36,461 nt of DNA from JANQRV01 sp964533785 (GCA_964533785.1 CAZHNG010000017.1:1-36461), one strand, 5' to 3'; counted from the first letter of the stretch, positions 1 through 8,604 are shown. Made by a program: numbers and translations. The notes: generated by a model not told the origin, from the letters alone.

Positions 1-82
1 TTTGAGAACGCAGCATTTCGGAAAAAGGCCCAGCCAAAAAGGGTAGAAATTTCTGATGGGAACCACTAGTACCTCAAAATAC

Positions 83-2065
83 CTAACTCCGGTCAAAATT
101 TTTCCGCGCAATATTATACAACCAATAGCAGACCCCAAAAATGATCAATAAACCAAGCCAGCTGCCAATTGGGAAAAAGTTTTTAAGCCCTTCGGGTAAC
201 ATATTAATAAATACATCATTGGTGCCGGCGATGGCGATCGGGATAGCTAAAATGATACCGATCAGCGCTTCTCCGGTGATAAGGCCGGAAGCAAATAGCA
301 AGCCACCACTATTGCTATTGTGTTTGGCTTTGGCAAAGGCTTCCCCTTTTTGGCTTTTGCGTGCATTTTGGTAACGGTTTACTAGCAAGGCGATAATACC
401 TCCCAGCATAATGGCGCTATCCAATTCAAAAGGAAGGTACAGACCAACTGCGACGGCCAGCACGGGCACTCTAAAATCACTACCGCTTCTGCGTTGGTAC
501 TCATCCAGTAAAATGATCAAAATTCCGATTGCCATTCCGATATAGACCATGGTCCAGGGCAGGTCACCGGCAAAAACACCACGGGCTACGCTTTCCATTA
601 AAGTCGCCTGAGGAGCAGCTAGTGCATCGGGGTTTTCCGGTGTTGCCGGGCCGAAGCCGTAGGCGGTATTCAATAATTGAAGTACAAAAGGCATGACCAA
701 AGCCGCAGAGACAACGCCCACCATCTGCATGATCTGTTGCCGCTGCGGTGTTGCGCCAAGTATATTACCGGCTTTTAAATCTTGCATATTATCGCCAGCG
801 ATCGCGGCCGCACAACAAACTACCGCACCAATTAAAATCGCAGCGGCCGGCCCCTTTTCCGCACCGGACCCCAGCAAAGCCAATAGAATCAAAGCAGAAG
901 ATAAAATGGTGGCGATCGTAACCCCCGAAATAGGGTTATTAGAACTTCCCACCAATCCGGCCATGTAGCCCGCTACTGCAGAAAACAAAAAACCGGCGAT
1001 GATCATGAGTAAAGACATCAACAAGGTAATCGGTACGTTGCCGATCTCGCGAATATAAATGATAAAAACGGGTACGATCATAGCCCCGATGGCGATGATC
1101 ACCCAAGACATGGGCGTGTCGCGTTCTGTTCTTAGTATTTTTCCATTATCGGTATTATTCTTTATTGCCTGAATACCACTATTGATGGCAAATCCGATCG
1201 AGCTGCGCAGACTGATCAGCGCCCACAAACCTCCTACGACCATGGCTCCAACTCCCAGATAACGAATCTGGCTGCTCCAGATACCGTATCCCAGGTCGAC
1301 AGCAGTAGTTTCCACCGGCGTTCCGGTAAGGGCTACATAAATCGGAATGGCAATCCACCAGCTGATCACTCCCCCCGCAAAAACCAATACAGCAATTTGA
1401 AAACCAACGATATAACCTACGGCGATCAGTGCCGGTGACAGGTTCATACCGATATAAGCATATAATCGTCCACCTGCCATCGCTGCAGCATCAGCAACGC
1501 CATTCCACACTTTAAATCCCGACTCGACGAACTTGATCAGCGCTCCAACGATACCTCCCCAAACCAAGTATTTTACAGTTTCACCTCCCTTTTCACCTGT
1601 TTTTAATACTTCCGCCGTCGCTACCCCTTCCGGAAATTTGAGCTTTTGCTTAACGATCAATGCCGAACGTAAGGGAACCGTAAACAATACGCCCAGCACT
1701 CCGCCACAAAGCGCGATTAAAGCGGTCTCCCAGTAATTAAAATCTGTCCAGTACCCCATTAAGACCAGAGCAGGAAAGGTAAAAATAACACCCGCAGCCA
1801 GGGATTCACCAGCTGAAGCGGCCGTCTGCACAATGTTGTTCTCCAAAATATTATGCTTTCTAAAGAGCCGCAATACGGCCATCGACAAAACCGCTGCGGG
1901 GATACTGGCCGATACGGTCATCCCTGCAAATAATCCCAGATAGGCATTAGCGGAGGACAGCACAACAGAAAGAATAGCACCAAGAATGAAGGCCTTGATC
2001 GTAGTTTCCGGCAACTTTTGATTAGCACCGATGTAAGGTTGGTTATCGTTTTGGTTCTCTTGCAT
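83..2065 (-). CDS. OPT family oligopeptide transporter
   Basis: Predicted inner-membrane transporter of the OPT (oligopeptide transporter) family, 660 residues, which in bacteria imports small peptides or metal-chelate compounds, probably driven by the proton gradient. The protein is almost entirely hydrophobic segments separated by short loops. It carries the family-typical GSSNNPISGVT stretch near residue 375 and an N-terminal segment with NAYLGLFAGMTVSASIPAA, which resembles the conserved first helices of OPT proteins. The length fits the bacterial family, so the gene looks complete. The ATG start leaves only a short charged N-terminus before the first helix. The gene lies downstream of the M43 protease on the same strand, but a terminator and a separate -7 element lie between them, so it is probably transcribed on its own. 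The substrate cannot be told from sequence. Confidence 0.93.
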   Translation of the reverse strand: MQENQNDNQPYIGANQKLPETTIKAFILGAILSVVLSSANAYLGLFAGMTVSASIPAAVLSMAVLRLFRKHNILENNIVQTAASAGESLAAGVIFTFPALVLMGYWTDFNYWETALIALCGGVLGVLFTVPLRSALIVKQKLKFPEGVATAEVLKTGEKGGETVKYLVWGGIVGALIKFVESGFKVWNGVADAAAMAGGRLYAYIGMNLSPALIAVGYIVGFQIAVLVFAGGVISWWIAIPIYVALTGTPVETTAVDLGYGIWSSQIRYLGVGAMVVGGLWALISLRSSIGFAINSGIQAIKNNTDNGKILRTERDTPMSWVIIAIGAMIVPVFIIYIREIGNVPITLLMSLLMIIAGFLFSAVAGYMAGLVGSSNNPISGVTIATILSSALILLALLGSGAEKGPAAAILIGAVVCCAAAIAGDNMQDLKAGNILGATPQRQQIMQMVGVVSAALVMPFVLQLLNTAYGFGPATPENPDALAAPQATLMESVARGVFAGDLPWTMVYIGMAIGILIILLDEYQRRSGSDFRVPVLAVAVGLYLPFELDSAIMLGGIIALLVNRYQNARKSQKGEAFAKAKHNSNSGGLLFASGLITGEALIGIILAIPIAIAGTNDVFINMLPEGLKNFFPIGSWLGLLIIFGVCYWLYNIARKNFDRS

Positions 2066-2092
2066 TGTTCGTTATTTTACGTGGCAAAATAG

Positions 2093-2133
2093 GAAAAACA
2101 AACCGCCAGTCCAAATATAGCTGAACTGGCGGT
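2093..2133 (-). terminator. Rho-independent terminator of the M43 protease gene
   Basis: On the minus strand an 8-bp GC-rich stem (CCGCCAGT/ACTGGCGG, plus-strand arms 2103-2110 and 2125-2132) is followed by a T-rich run (TTTGTTTTT). It sits about 35 bases past the M43 protease stop codon and before the OPT start, the expected place for an intrinsic terminator. Confidence 0.75.
2112..2119 (-). promoter_or_regulatory. Bacteroidota -7 element (TATATTTG) for the OPT gene
   Basis: The minus strand reads TATATTTG, a full match to the Bacteroidota sigma-A -7 consensus TAnnTTTG, about 45 bases before the OPT ATG. It lies in the loop of the terminator hairpin of the upstream gene. I see no -33 TTG at the usual distance, so the call rests on the -7 box alone. 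Confidence 0.4.
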
Positions 2134-2166
2134 ATTCTTACCTCAAGACCAAACCGAGCAGCAGTA

Positions 2167-4254
2167 CTACTCCATTTTGATGATCTTTTTGGTAAAGCTT
2201 CCTTTTTCTGTAGTTACGTTAATCTGTACAACCCCCTTTGGAAGTTGATTTTCCGCGATGGTAATGTGGTTACTGCCTTTCGTAAAAAATTTCTCGATAA
2301 TGCTGATTACTTTTCCGGATGCTCCAATTATGGAGATCTTTCCCCGGGACTCTTCTCCCGAATTGAACGCGACGTTCAAACCGCTGTAGGTAGGGTTAGG
2401 GAAACAATGCAAGAACCCCTCGTTAGATTGATTGCTTGTTGCAAAGTCCATGCTGTTCTGTTTAAAAGGTGTAACAAAATTATCTGGGGTGAAATGGCTT
2501 ACAGGTTTTGCATTTATTTTTGTTTGAGGCGAACTAGGAAGTATTTTTGCCTGACTACCATCAATATCTCCTAATTTTAACCCTACAAATATAATATCAT
2601 TATTTGAAAAAAGTAAGCGGTAACGGTTTGAAAGTGAGTTTGTTTCACTTTTTAACATTTTTTCCACACTTTTTACACAAAAGGGATTGACGAGAAACTT
2701 TCTTCCCTGATCCTCAATAATTTGTTTTGGAAAAAATTGCCAAGGCGAGTCATAGCCCGTAAATGCTGGAATAGAACCACTCAACAGGCGTTCGATCAAA
2801 TTGGCATCCATGACAGTGACCTGGCCGTCACCATTTACATCAGCTGCCAATTGTTGAAAACTATTTAATTTTTCCACACCATTCAGGTGATTGATAATGA
2901 GTTGAATATCACTTTGATCAATACCACTTTTCCAATCTTCCGCATAGTAGGTAGCAACAGCTTCTTGTCCCAGTTTATGGACACCATCCACCTCAAACTG
3001 ATCATCGTAAATAATAGCTTGAAAATGGCCATCGGCATTGGTCGTCACGTTACAATGCCTGCCATCGGCGGGGTTCGTCAAACGAATATTAACATTATCA
3101 ATTGGCGCATCAGTATCCATGAACGTTACATATCCTGTTGCGTACTGATCATCCTTGCGGTCGTATTGCTGTTTCCGGTAGGTGCTGGCGTAAAAAGCCA
3201 TTCTTTCGTATTGCCCGGTAGTGAATTCCTTGCGACAACTGCCGGTATACGACATGTAATTGCGGACCATCACATCGGCATTTTGGATCGTGTCGTTATT
3301 ATAATCTACATAAGTGCCGATGTAAACGCAAACGTCGGGATCGTAAAGACAACCGTTATTACAATCTCCCATAGTTTTCCAGGACTGGCAGTCGGGCTGC
3401 CTCCAATCCGGGAAATTGCTCTTGGGAATAGTGGCACAAGAAGCCGGAGTGTCTTCTACGAAATCCCCGGCAACATCAGCATTGTATTGATAAAAAAGCT
3501 TGGTGCCCGGTTCCTGGTCTTCACGGATAACCAATTCTCGTTTGAAATAGTTGGGAGCAGTCCGGCCAGGATGATCGGCAAATCGTTTGATCCCATCCGG
3601 AACATTTTTCATGGGGGCCTTTGGATTATCATAAAGGCCGGCGCCCTCGAAGGTGTGGAATAATCCGAAACTATGCCCTAATTCATGAATGAAAGTAGCA
3701 CTTAAGAGTTCATCGCCACTTCTGATCCACAGCGTATTGGAGTGATTGATAGCAGCGGGCAAATTGTGCGGCATGTTGGCCGAACCTCTAACTCCACCTG
3801 TTTCAAGTCCTCCGATAACAATATTTAAGGCACTGCTCACGTAGGCGTATTGCCAGTAGGGAACTTTTAATTTTCGAAGGTCGGTATGATCAATGTAGTT
3901 GATGCTCCAGAGTTGGCGAAACACTAACCCGGATGGTGAAAAGACCTGGTTAATCTTGTAAATTGCCTCGTCTATCAATGGCTGATCAACGCTTCTAACC
4001 TTCGAATGAGGAATATCCTCAGAACCATCACTGTTTCTAAGTACGGTAATATTCAAAGGAATTTCAATTAAACCACCCGATCTTAGCTGAATAACCTGGT
4101 CAATTATCGGCAAGTCCGTAATATAATCGGCCATTTGATTTTCTTCCGGGCGTTTAGTTCCGCATTCCGAAATTTCCTGCGCAAGAATAAGCTGCATCCA
4201 ACAGGAAACAATGACAAAAATGATAATAAACGTAATAAGGCTTTTCTTTTCCAT
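2167..4254 (-). CDS. Secreted M43 (pappalysin-like) metalloprotease with dockerin repeat and T9SS sorting domain
   Basis: Predicted extracellular zinc metalloprotease of peptidase family M43 (cytophagalysin/pappalysin). From this start the protein is 695 residues. A signal peptide runs to about residue 25. The zinc site HELGHSFGLFH (HExxHxxGxxH) is at residues 190-200, and a Met-turn-like NYMSYTGSC follows about 150 residues later. After the catalytic domain come a carboxypeptidase-regulatory-like domain (TFMDTDAPIDNVNIRL), a dockerin-type calcium loop (DVNGDGQVTVMD, about residue 470), a linker ending in GLKLGDIDGS, and a C-terminal type IX sorting domain beginning at FPNPTYSGLNVAF and ending KKIIKME. 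I chose the ATG at 4254 rather than 4305 because it places the hydrophobic signal peptide directly at the N-terminus. Several cysteines in the catalytic half fit an exported protein. The gene stands alone with its own terminator. Confidence 0.92.
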   Translation of the reverse strand: MEKKSLITFIIIFVIVSCWMQLILAQEISECGTKRPEENQMADYITDLPIIDQVIQLRSGGLIEIPLNITVLRNSDGSEDIPHSKVRSVDQPLIDEAIYKINQVFSPSGLVFRQLWSINYIDHTDLRKLKVPYWQYAYVSSALNIVIGGLETGGVRGSANMPHNLPAAINHSNTLWIRSGDELLSATFIHELGHSFGLFHTFEGAGLYDNPKAPMKNVPDGIKRFADHPGRTAPNYFKRELVIREDQEPGTKLFYQYNADVAGDFVEDTPASCATIPKSNFPDWRQPDCQSWKTMGDCNNGCLYDPDVCVYIGTYVDYNNDTIQNADVMVRNYMSYTGSCRKEFTTGQYERMAFYASTYRKQQYDRKDDQYATGYVTFMDTDAPIDNVNIRLTNPADGRHCNVTTNADGHFQAIIYDDQFEVDGVHKLGQEAVATYYAEDWKSGIDQSDIQLIINHLNGVEKLNSFQQLAADVNGDGQVTVMDANLIERLLSGSIPAFTGYDSPWQFFPKQIIEDQGRKFLVNPFCVKSVEKMLKSETNSLSNRYRLLFSNNDIIFVGLKLGDIDGSQAKILPSSPQTKINAKPVSHFTPDNFVTPFKQNSMDFATSNQSNEGFLHCFPNPTYSGLNVAFNSGEESRGKISIIGASGKVISIIEKFFTKGSNHITIAENQLPKGVVQINVTTEKGSFTKKIIKME

Positions 4255-4537
4255 CAATTTCCATTTAATAAGAGTCGAACTTCCGCTAATGAGGTGCCCC
4301 TGCATAACTGGTGCAATGAAGTCCAGCCTGTCCCTAAAGACTTATGCATGAATGCATTAGATTACGGTCCGATTTTTGGTCGAGTGAATAGAATAGTCGT
4401 AAGTTTCCTAGTCGCTTTACGCATGTAGCGGTGCATTAATGAATTCAAAATGACTCATTAGCAACAGCAAACTCTCGACAATAACACAGTTAAGGAAAAG
4501 AATTAATGGTGGTGATACAATATCCTCCGACTAGTCT

Positions 4538-4703
4538 AATAGACTAGTTCGGCGGACCATCAAACGGCTACAAGTGGCAAATTTTATACTGTACTTCGTT
4601 AAAAAGCCTCGCCGATGCTTTGGCATCGCCTGCGTTTTTTGCCTCGTTCAGCATAAAATTTGGCTCACTTTCGCTCGTTCATGGCCCACCGAACTAGTCT
4701 AAT
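4538..4703. repeat. MITE-like element with terminal inverted repeats
   Basis: The outer 23 bases (4538-4560, AATAGACTAGTTCGGCGGACC...) match the reverse complement of 4681-4703 at 20 of 23 positions. The interior is itself a long imperfect hairpin: GCAAATTTTATACTG near 4577 pairs with CAGCATAAAATTTGG near 4649, and the centre CGATGC-TTT-GGCATCG forms the tip. The whole unit of about 166 bases can fold into one extended stem and has no coding capacity. The first 37 bases recur at 6014-6051, so this is a repeat family. It could be a miniature non-autonomous transposable element or a large REP-type repeat. No transposase lies nearby. Confidence 0.7.
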
Positions 4704-4886
4704 GATTGGAAACAAATGAGGAATAGAGGATGGAGCTATATCTTTATTTGCCTAAAGAAACATGCATCTCTCACAATGAATTTACTACTCCATCCTCCAA
4801 TAAAACCTGCCATAAAGACAGGGAAATAAGGGGAAATGATTGTCAACTAAATAGCCTTCTTTAGCAATTAAAATTTAGTTTTGTGT

Positions 4887-4894
4887 TATGTTTG
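4887..4894 (+). promoter_or_regulatory. Candidate -7 element (TATGTTTG) upstream of the TPR lipoprotein
   Basis: TATGTTTG matches TAnnTTTG exactly, about 105 bases before the ATG at 5001. A second match, TAGTTTTG, lies at 4876-4883. Either could drive the gene, and neither has a clear -33 partner. Confidence 0.3.
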
Positions 4895-5000
4895 ATCGAG
4901 AATATAGAAGCACAACGGTACTTAAATCAAAAATGATAAATCATTTTTGCGTTATTTATTTCATGTGCAATATAAAAGTATTCCTTGCTGCGTTTGAATT

Positions 5001-5507
5001 ATGTTAATAGGCCAATCTTTTGTGACACTAAAAATTCATTATTTCATATCCGCTATTTTAATGACCTTTCTTTTGACAAATTGTGCAAAAGAGCTGGATA
5101 TTGACCAACTTTACGTTCCCCATAAAAATGATCGGATAAAAATCGTAAAAGGCAGAGCGGCGACAAACATAACAGAACAGGCGTTCAAATTATACGAGGA
5201 AGGCCGGTATGACCAAGCGTTGATTCTATTTGATGAGTTGCTGAAAGAAAAAAAAGACAATAATCTTGAATTCTACCGCGCCAATACCCTTTTCGCTATG
5301 CAACAATACCAAGTTGCCCTTGAAGATTTCCGCAAAATTCCGGTTGAATCGGACTATTACCCGTCAGCGTTGTGGTATCAAGCCTTAATATTATTGAAAT
5401 TAAATAAAGGGAATGAAGCAGAAGCTTCTGTAGAATTATTGCAAACAGAGTATCCTGCTTTTAAAAATGAAGAGGCCGCATTATTGCTGCGGTATATTCG
5501 AAATTAA
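5001..5507 (+). CDS. Small TPR-repeat lipoprotein
   Basis: Hypothetical protein of 168 residues. The N-terminus has a hydrophobic segment followed by the lipobox LTNC (Cys at residue 28), so it is probably an outer-membrane or periplasmic lipoprotein. The remainder looks like two to three tetratricopeptide-type helical hairpins: AFKLYEEGRYDQALILFDEL is a textbook TPR helix pair, followed by FYRANTLFAMQQYQVALEDF and ALWYQALILLKLNKGNEAEA. Such proteins usually mediate protein contacts, and no enzymatic motif is visible. It ends 6 bases before the tRNA-Leu gene, which is on the opposite strand. The gene it serves cannot be named from context. An internal ATG just before TFLLTNC would remove most of the signal segment, so the upstream start is preferred. 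Confidence 0.8.
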   Translation: MLIGQSFVTLKIHYFISAILMTFLLTNCAKELDIDQLYVPHKNDRIKIVKGRAATNITEQAFKLYEEGRYDQALILFDELLKEKKDNNLEFYRANTLFAMQQYQVALEDFRKIPVESDYYPSALWYQALILLKLNKGNEAEASVELLQTEYPAFKNEEAALLLRYIRN

Positions 5508-5513
5508 AAAGGG

Positions 5514-5595
5514 TGCCCAGAGCGGGACTCGAACCCGCACGCCTTTCGACACACGCCCCTCAAACGTGCCTGTCTACCAATTCCAGCACCTGGGC
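5514..5595 (-). tRNA. tRNA-Leu (anticodon GAG)
   Basis: The minus strand folds as a class II tRNA of 82 nt. The acceptor GCCCAGG pairs with TCTGGGC, and the T-arm loop GGTTCGAGTCC is canonical. The anticodon arm CACGT-TTGAGGG-GCGTG exposes GAG (plus-strand 5559-5561 CTC), and there is a long variable arm. The discriminator is A. The next bases are CCC, so CCA is not encoded and must be added after transcription. Confidence 0.96.
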
Positions 5596-5810
5596 AGGGA
5601 TATTTCTCGAAATGCTGAACCATTTTCTACCTTATCCTTTTATTGAATCAAAATTGGATCCTCCATCAGGAATGGAAAGATCGTGATCCAGAATCCCAAA
5701 CTATCTATAAAACACGCAAATTTAGTACTATTTGATGAAAAATGCTATTTAAAATTTGGTTCTTCTGAAATTTGTGCCGGTATCTCACCAGACTGAACAA
5801 CCTACCTCGA

Positions 5811-5976
5811 GTGGTTTATCACCGTAGGAATGTCGGGTAAGGTATCTGCGGATTTTTCGCCTGATCGAGGCGGGGGTTCGGGATCGTCCGGTCGAAGCCC
5901 GGTTCTCCAACGATGAGCAGGCGAAAAATCGGCCATTGATTACCTGACAATTTATGCTTGACAGACCACCAGTGAC
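5811..5976. repeat. Long imperfect inverted repeat
   Basis: The arm around 5831-5863 (TGTCGGGTAA ... GATTTTTCGCCTG) matches the reverse complement of 5917-5949 (CAGGCGAAAAATC ... TTACCTGACA). Flanking TGGT and ACCA segments (5812 and 5966) extend the pairing. The GC-rich centre (CCGGTCGAAGCCCGG) can form the tip. The unit is distinct in sequence from the 4538 element. Confidence 0.6.
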
Positions 5977-6013
5977 TAATTATACTACCGTTTAATATTA
6001 CTTTGTCAGCTTA

Positions 6014-6051
6014 AATAGACTTGTTCGGCGGGATCATCAAACGGCTACAAG
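6014..6051 (+). repeat. Truncated copy of the 4538-4703 element
   Basis: These 38 bases (AATAGACTTGTTCGGCGGG ... CAAACGGCTACAAG) match 4538-4574 with one substitution and a small change after GGCGG, and then the similarity ends. The fragment lies inside a short inverted pair, CTTTGTCA at 6001-6008 and TGACAAAG at 6091-6098, so it is either a remnant or a nested insertion. Confidence 0.65.
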
Positions 6052-6106
6052 AGGGCTTCGTCATCTATAACCGCATAACCAAATAGGTGGTGACAAAGTA
6101 GTGTTA

Positions 6107-6199
6107 GACTTGGGGGCAAAGTTTTTTACTCACCGCTAAAGAAACGCTAAGAAAACAGAACTTCGCGTGCTTCGCGGTGATTGAAATTACCACCCAAGT
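6107..6199. repeat. Inverted-repeat element downstream of purH
   Basis: GACTTGGG near 6107 pairs with CCCAAGTT at 6193-6200, and CTCACCGC near 6129 pairs with GCGGTGA at 6174-6180. The inner segment CTTCGCGTGCTTCGCGG resembles repeats common in Bacteroidota intergenic regions (from memory). It lies just past the purH stop codon and may act in 3'-end formation of that transcript. Confidence 0.5.
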
Positions 6200-6228
6200 T
6201 TAGAGGTCAACACAATTAAGATCTCAGA

Positions 6229-7758
6229 TCAATGCTTAAAATGCCTCACCCCAGTCGTCACCATCGCCATACCTCTTTCATTGGAAGCATCGATACTATC
6301 CTGATCCTTTTTGGAACCTCCCGGTTGTATGACTGCTGTCACTCCAACTGCTCCTCCAATTTCTATACAATCCGGAAACGGGAAGAAAGCGTCAGAAGCC
6401 ATGACCGCCCCCTGAAGGTCAAAACCAAGTCTTTGGGCTTTAGCAATAGCCTGGTTCAGGGCATCTACTCTTGATGTTTGTCCGCATCCCATACCGATCA
6501 ATTGCTGATCCTTAGCGAGCACGATGCCATTCGATTTAAGGTGTTTAACACACTTCAAAGCAAATAAGAGATCGGTTTTTTCGGATACCGAAGGACTTTT
6601 TTCGGTGACGACTTTCCAGGTACCGGGCTGTTCGATGGCCAGGTCGGCATCCTGTTGAATTACGCCATTGAGCAGCCGGCGGTAAGTAGGACTGGCAATT
6701 TCAAAACTTTTGATCTGAAGCAGAATGCGGTTTTTCTTTTTACGAAGTAATTCCAACGCTTCCGGTTCAAAATCAGGGGCAATCAGTACTTCGTAGAAAA
6801 TTTGATCGATGGCACTTGCTGTGGCCGTATCAATGGGGCGATTGCAGATAAGAATACCCCCGAACGCAGAAATAGGGTCCCCCGCTAAAGCTGCCTGCCA
6901 GGCTTCTTCCACCGATGACCGGGTCGCTAAACCACAAGAATTCGTATGCTTAAGGACCGCGAAGGTTGGGGAAGCCGTCTGAAATTCTGCCATCAAATTT
7001 ACTGCTGCTTCGATATCTACCAGGTTGTTATAGGATAGCGCTTTACCATTTAATTTAGTAAACTGCTCTTCGAGATCTCCAAAAAACCAACCGCTTTGGT
7101 GCGGGTTTTCACCGTAACGCAGCGCTTTTCCATTCTTTAAGTCCCCTTCCTCGAATCCTTCCGGCTGATGCTGTTCCAGAAAATAACCCGCAATTGCAAG
7201 GTCATAATGCGCGGAAATGCTGAAGGCTTTGGCCGCCAGCGCTTTCCGGTCAGATATTTCGGTAGCACCGTTTTTAAAATTCAATAAATTGGAAAGGATA
7301 CTATAATCTTTTCTGGAGGGAATTACCACAACATCGCGGTAATTTTTGGCTGCCGCCCTGATCAATGAAATACCTCCAATATCGATTTTTTCAATAATGG
7401 ATTTTTCGTCATCCGTTTCAACCAATGTTTCTTCGAAAGGATACAAATCCACGATGACGAGGTCAATTTCAGGAATCTTATACTGCTCCAGTTCACTCAA
7501 ATGCCAAGGCTCTCTGCGTGCTAAAATCCCCCCAAAAACTTTTGGGTGTAAGGTTTTAACCCTGCCATCCAAAATAGAAGGATAGCCCGTCAGGTCTTCC
7601 ACTGCATGAACTTCTATACCCAAAGATTCGATATAGCGCTGCGTACCACCCGTTGAGTAGATACGTACGTTCAATTCATCCAATTTCTTTACGACTGGAT
7701 CTAGTCCGTCCTTGTGATATACGGAAATTAGTGCTGATTTTATTCGTTTGCCAACCAT
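6229..7758 (-). CDS. purH: Bifunctional AICAR transformylase / IMP cyclohydrolase
   Basis: This enzyme catalyses the last two steps of de novo purine synthesis: formylation of AICAR with 10-formyl-tetrahydrofolate, then closure of FAICAR to IMP. The protein is 509 residues, close to the family norm. The N-terminal MGS-like cyclohydrolase domain (residues 1 to about 190) begins KRIKSALISVYHKDGL and contains ILDGRVKTLHPKVFGG and IDIGGISLIRAAAKNY. The transformylase domain follows, with LRYGENPHQSG near 215 and the catalytic KHTNSCG at 270-276. It ends with DAFFPFPDCIEIGG and IQPGGSKKDQDSIDASNERGMAMV, all strongly conserved. The gene stands alone and is not in a purine operon. A TAnnTTTG element lies about 50 bases upstream of the ATG. 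Confidence 0.98.
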   Translation of the reverse strand: MVGKRIKSALISVYHKDGLDPVVKKLDELNVRIYSTGGTQRYIESLGIEVHAVEDLTGYPSILDGRVKTLHPKVFGGILARREPWHLSELEQYKIPEIDLVIVDLYPFEETLVETDDEKSIIEKIDIGGISLIRAAAKNYRDVVVIPSRKDYSILSNLLNFKNGATEISDRKALAAKAFSISAHYDLAIAGYFLEQHQPEGFEEGDLKNGKALRYGENPHQSGWFFGDLEEQFTKLNGKALSYNNLVDIEAAVNLMAEFQTASPTFAVLKHTNSCGLATRSSVEEAWQAALAGDPISAFGGILICNRPIDTATASAIDQIFYEVLIAPDFEPEALELLRKKKNRILLQIKSFEIASPTYRRLLNGVIQQDADLAIEQPGTWKVVTEKSPSVSEKTDLLFALKCVKHLKSNGIVLAKDQQLIGMGCGQTSRVDALNQAIAKAQRLGFDLQGAVMASDAFFPFPDCIEIGGAVGVTAVIQPGGSKKDQDSIDASNERGMAMVTTGVRHFKH

Positions 7759-7806
7759 TCTTTAAAATTAATGACGCTAGACTTTAGTGCTTCAAATTAT
7801 CGTCAG

Positions 7807-7814
7807 CAAAAGTA
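7807..7814 (-). promoter_or_regulatory. Candidate -7 element (TACTTTTG) for purH
   Basis: The minus strand reads TACTTTTG, a full TAnnTTTG match about 50 bases upstream of the purH ATG, giving a predicted leader of roughly 40 bases. No -33 TTG is apparent, and I see no purine riboswitch fold in the short leader. Confidence 0.4.
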
Positions 7815-7881
7815 ATAGTATATTGGTAAGTTCCGAAATTCAACGCAAATTTCCGTTTTGCGCTTAATGCTACTCTACTAC

Positions 7882-8604
7882 TTACTTATCCTGCTTTGCA
7901 AAAACCTTCTTTAATAGATCACTGGTTCTGGCCGCCGGATTTTCTCTGATTTCCACTTCTTTTTGCTCTACCAGGGAAAATAGCCCTTCCAACGCTTTAT
8001 TGGTAACATGATCATCCAATTGAGAATTCACCTTTTTAGTTAAAGGGATTTTATTGTAGGCTTGAGTAGCTTGTTCCCAGTAGGTTCTGGCATTTACCTC
8101 ATCGAGTGCTTCAATGATGACGGGTTTGAATTCATCATACAGATTTTGGTAAGTGGTTTTTTCCAGGTAACGGGTTGCGGCGTCCTGTTCTCCCATGAGC
8201 AGGTTCATAGCGTCGGTAAAGGTCATTTGCTTGATGGCATCCACGAAGATGGGGGTGGCTTTTTTAGCGGCGTCCTCTGCTGCCCGGTTAATTTTCTCTA
8301 TCAGGTTGGCTTCCACATCTGCAAAACCCGGAACCGCTTTTAGTTTGTTGACTACTTTTTGAGCTTCTTCCGGCAATAAAATTTTGTATGCACTTTTATA
8401 ATAACCATCTTCAGCAGAAAGAAAATCTACAGCCTCCCCTATTCCTTTGTTCAAGGCTTCTTTCAGACCATTACCGATCTCCGCATCGTCTTCGCCCAAT
8501 ATTTTAGATTTTGCTTTATTCAAGACTCCTTTCAGGCCCTGGGCTTCAATGGTTCCTACAGCCAAAAGGCTTATCAACAATAGTAAACTGAAATGCTTAG
8601 TCAT
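7882..8604 (-). CDS. DUF4197 family secreted protein
   Basis: Protein of 240 residues that I recognise as DUF4197, a family of unknown function in Bacteroidota and Proteobacteria. A signal peptide (residues 1 to about 21, ending EAQG) indicates export to the periplasm. The body is predicted to be alpha-helical, with family-typical stretches: GLKEALNKGIGEAVDFLS near residue 46, YKILLPEEAQKV near 74, a helix with AAEDAAKKATPIFVDAIKQM around 110, and YLEKTTYQNLYDEFKPVI near 147. No catalytic motif is visible. It is transcribed divergently from the secreted two-domain protein at 8802, with about 200 bases between them. Function is unknown. Confidence 0.85.
   Translation of the reverse strand: MTKHFSLLLLISLLAVGTIEAQGLKGVLNKAKSKILGEDDAEIGNGLKEALNKGIGEAVDFLSAEDGYYKSAYKILLPEEAQKVVNKLKAVPGFADVEANLIEKINRAAEDAAKKATPIFVDAIKQMTFTDAMNLLMGEQDAATRYLEKTTYQNLYDEFKPVIIEALDEVNARTYWEQATQAYNKIPLTKKVNSQLDDHVTNKALEGLFSLVEQKEVEIRENPAARTSDLLKKVFAKQDK

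Larger units (their letters stand above)
4255..5000. other. Gene-free stretch with inverted repeats
   Basis: I find no convincing coding sequence here. The stretch holds the inverted-repeat element at 4538-4703 (listed separately). It also has a separate 10-bp inverted pair, GAGGATGGAG at 4726-4735 and CTCCATCCTC at 4788-4797. Just before the TPR lipoprotein there is an AT-rich promoter region. Confidence 0.6.
5596..6228. other. Gene-free stretch between tRNA-Leu and purH, packed with inverted repeats
   Basis: No plausible coding sequence is visible in either strand. After about 200 bases of plain AT-rich sequence there are three inverted-repeat units in a row (about 5811-5976, 5995-6105 and 6107-6199), listed separately. 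This is a repeat accumulation site next to a tRNA gene. Confidence 0.6.

Noticed and set aside
2887..3663. 258-codon frame on the plus strand opposite the M43 protease
   Set aside because: It is antisense to the catalytic domain, whose zinc motif and Met-turn show which strand codes.
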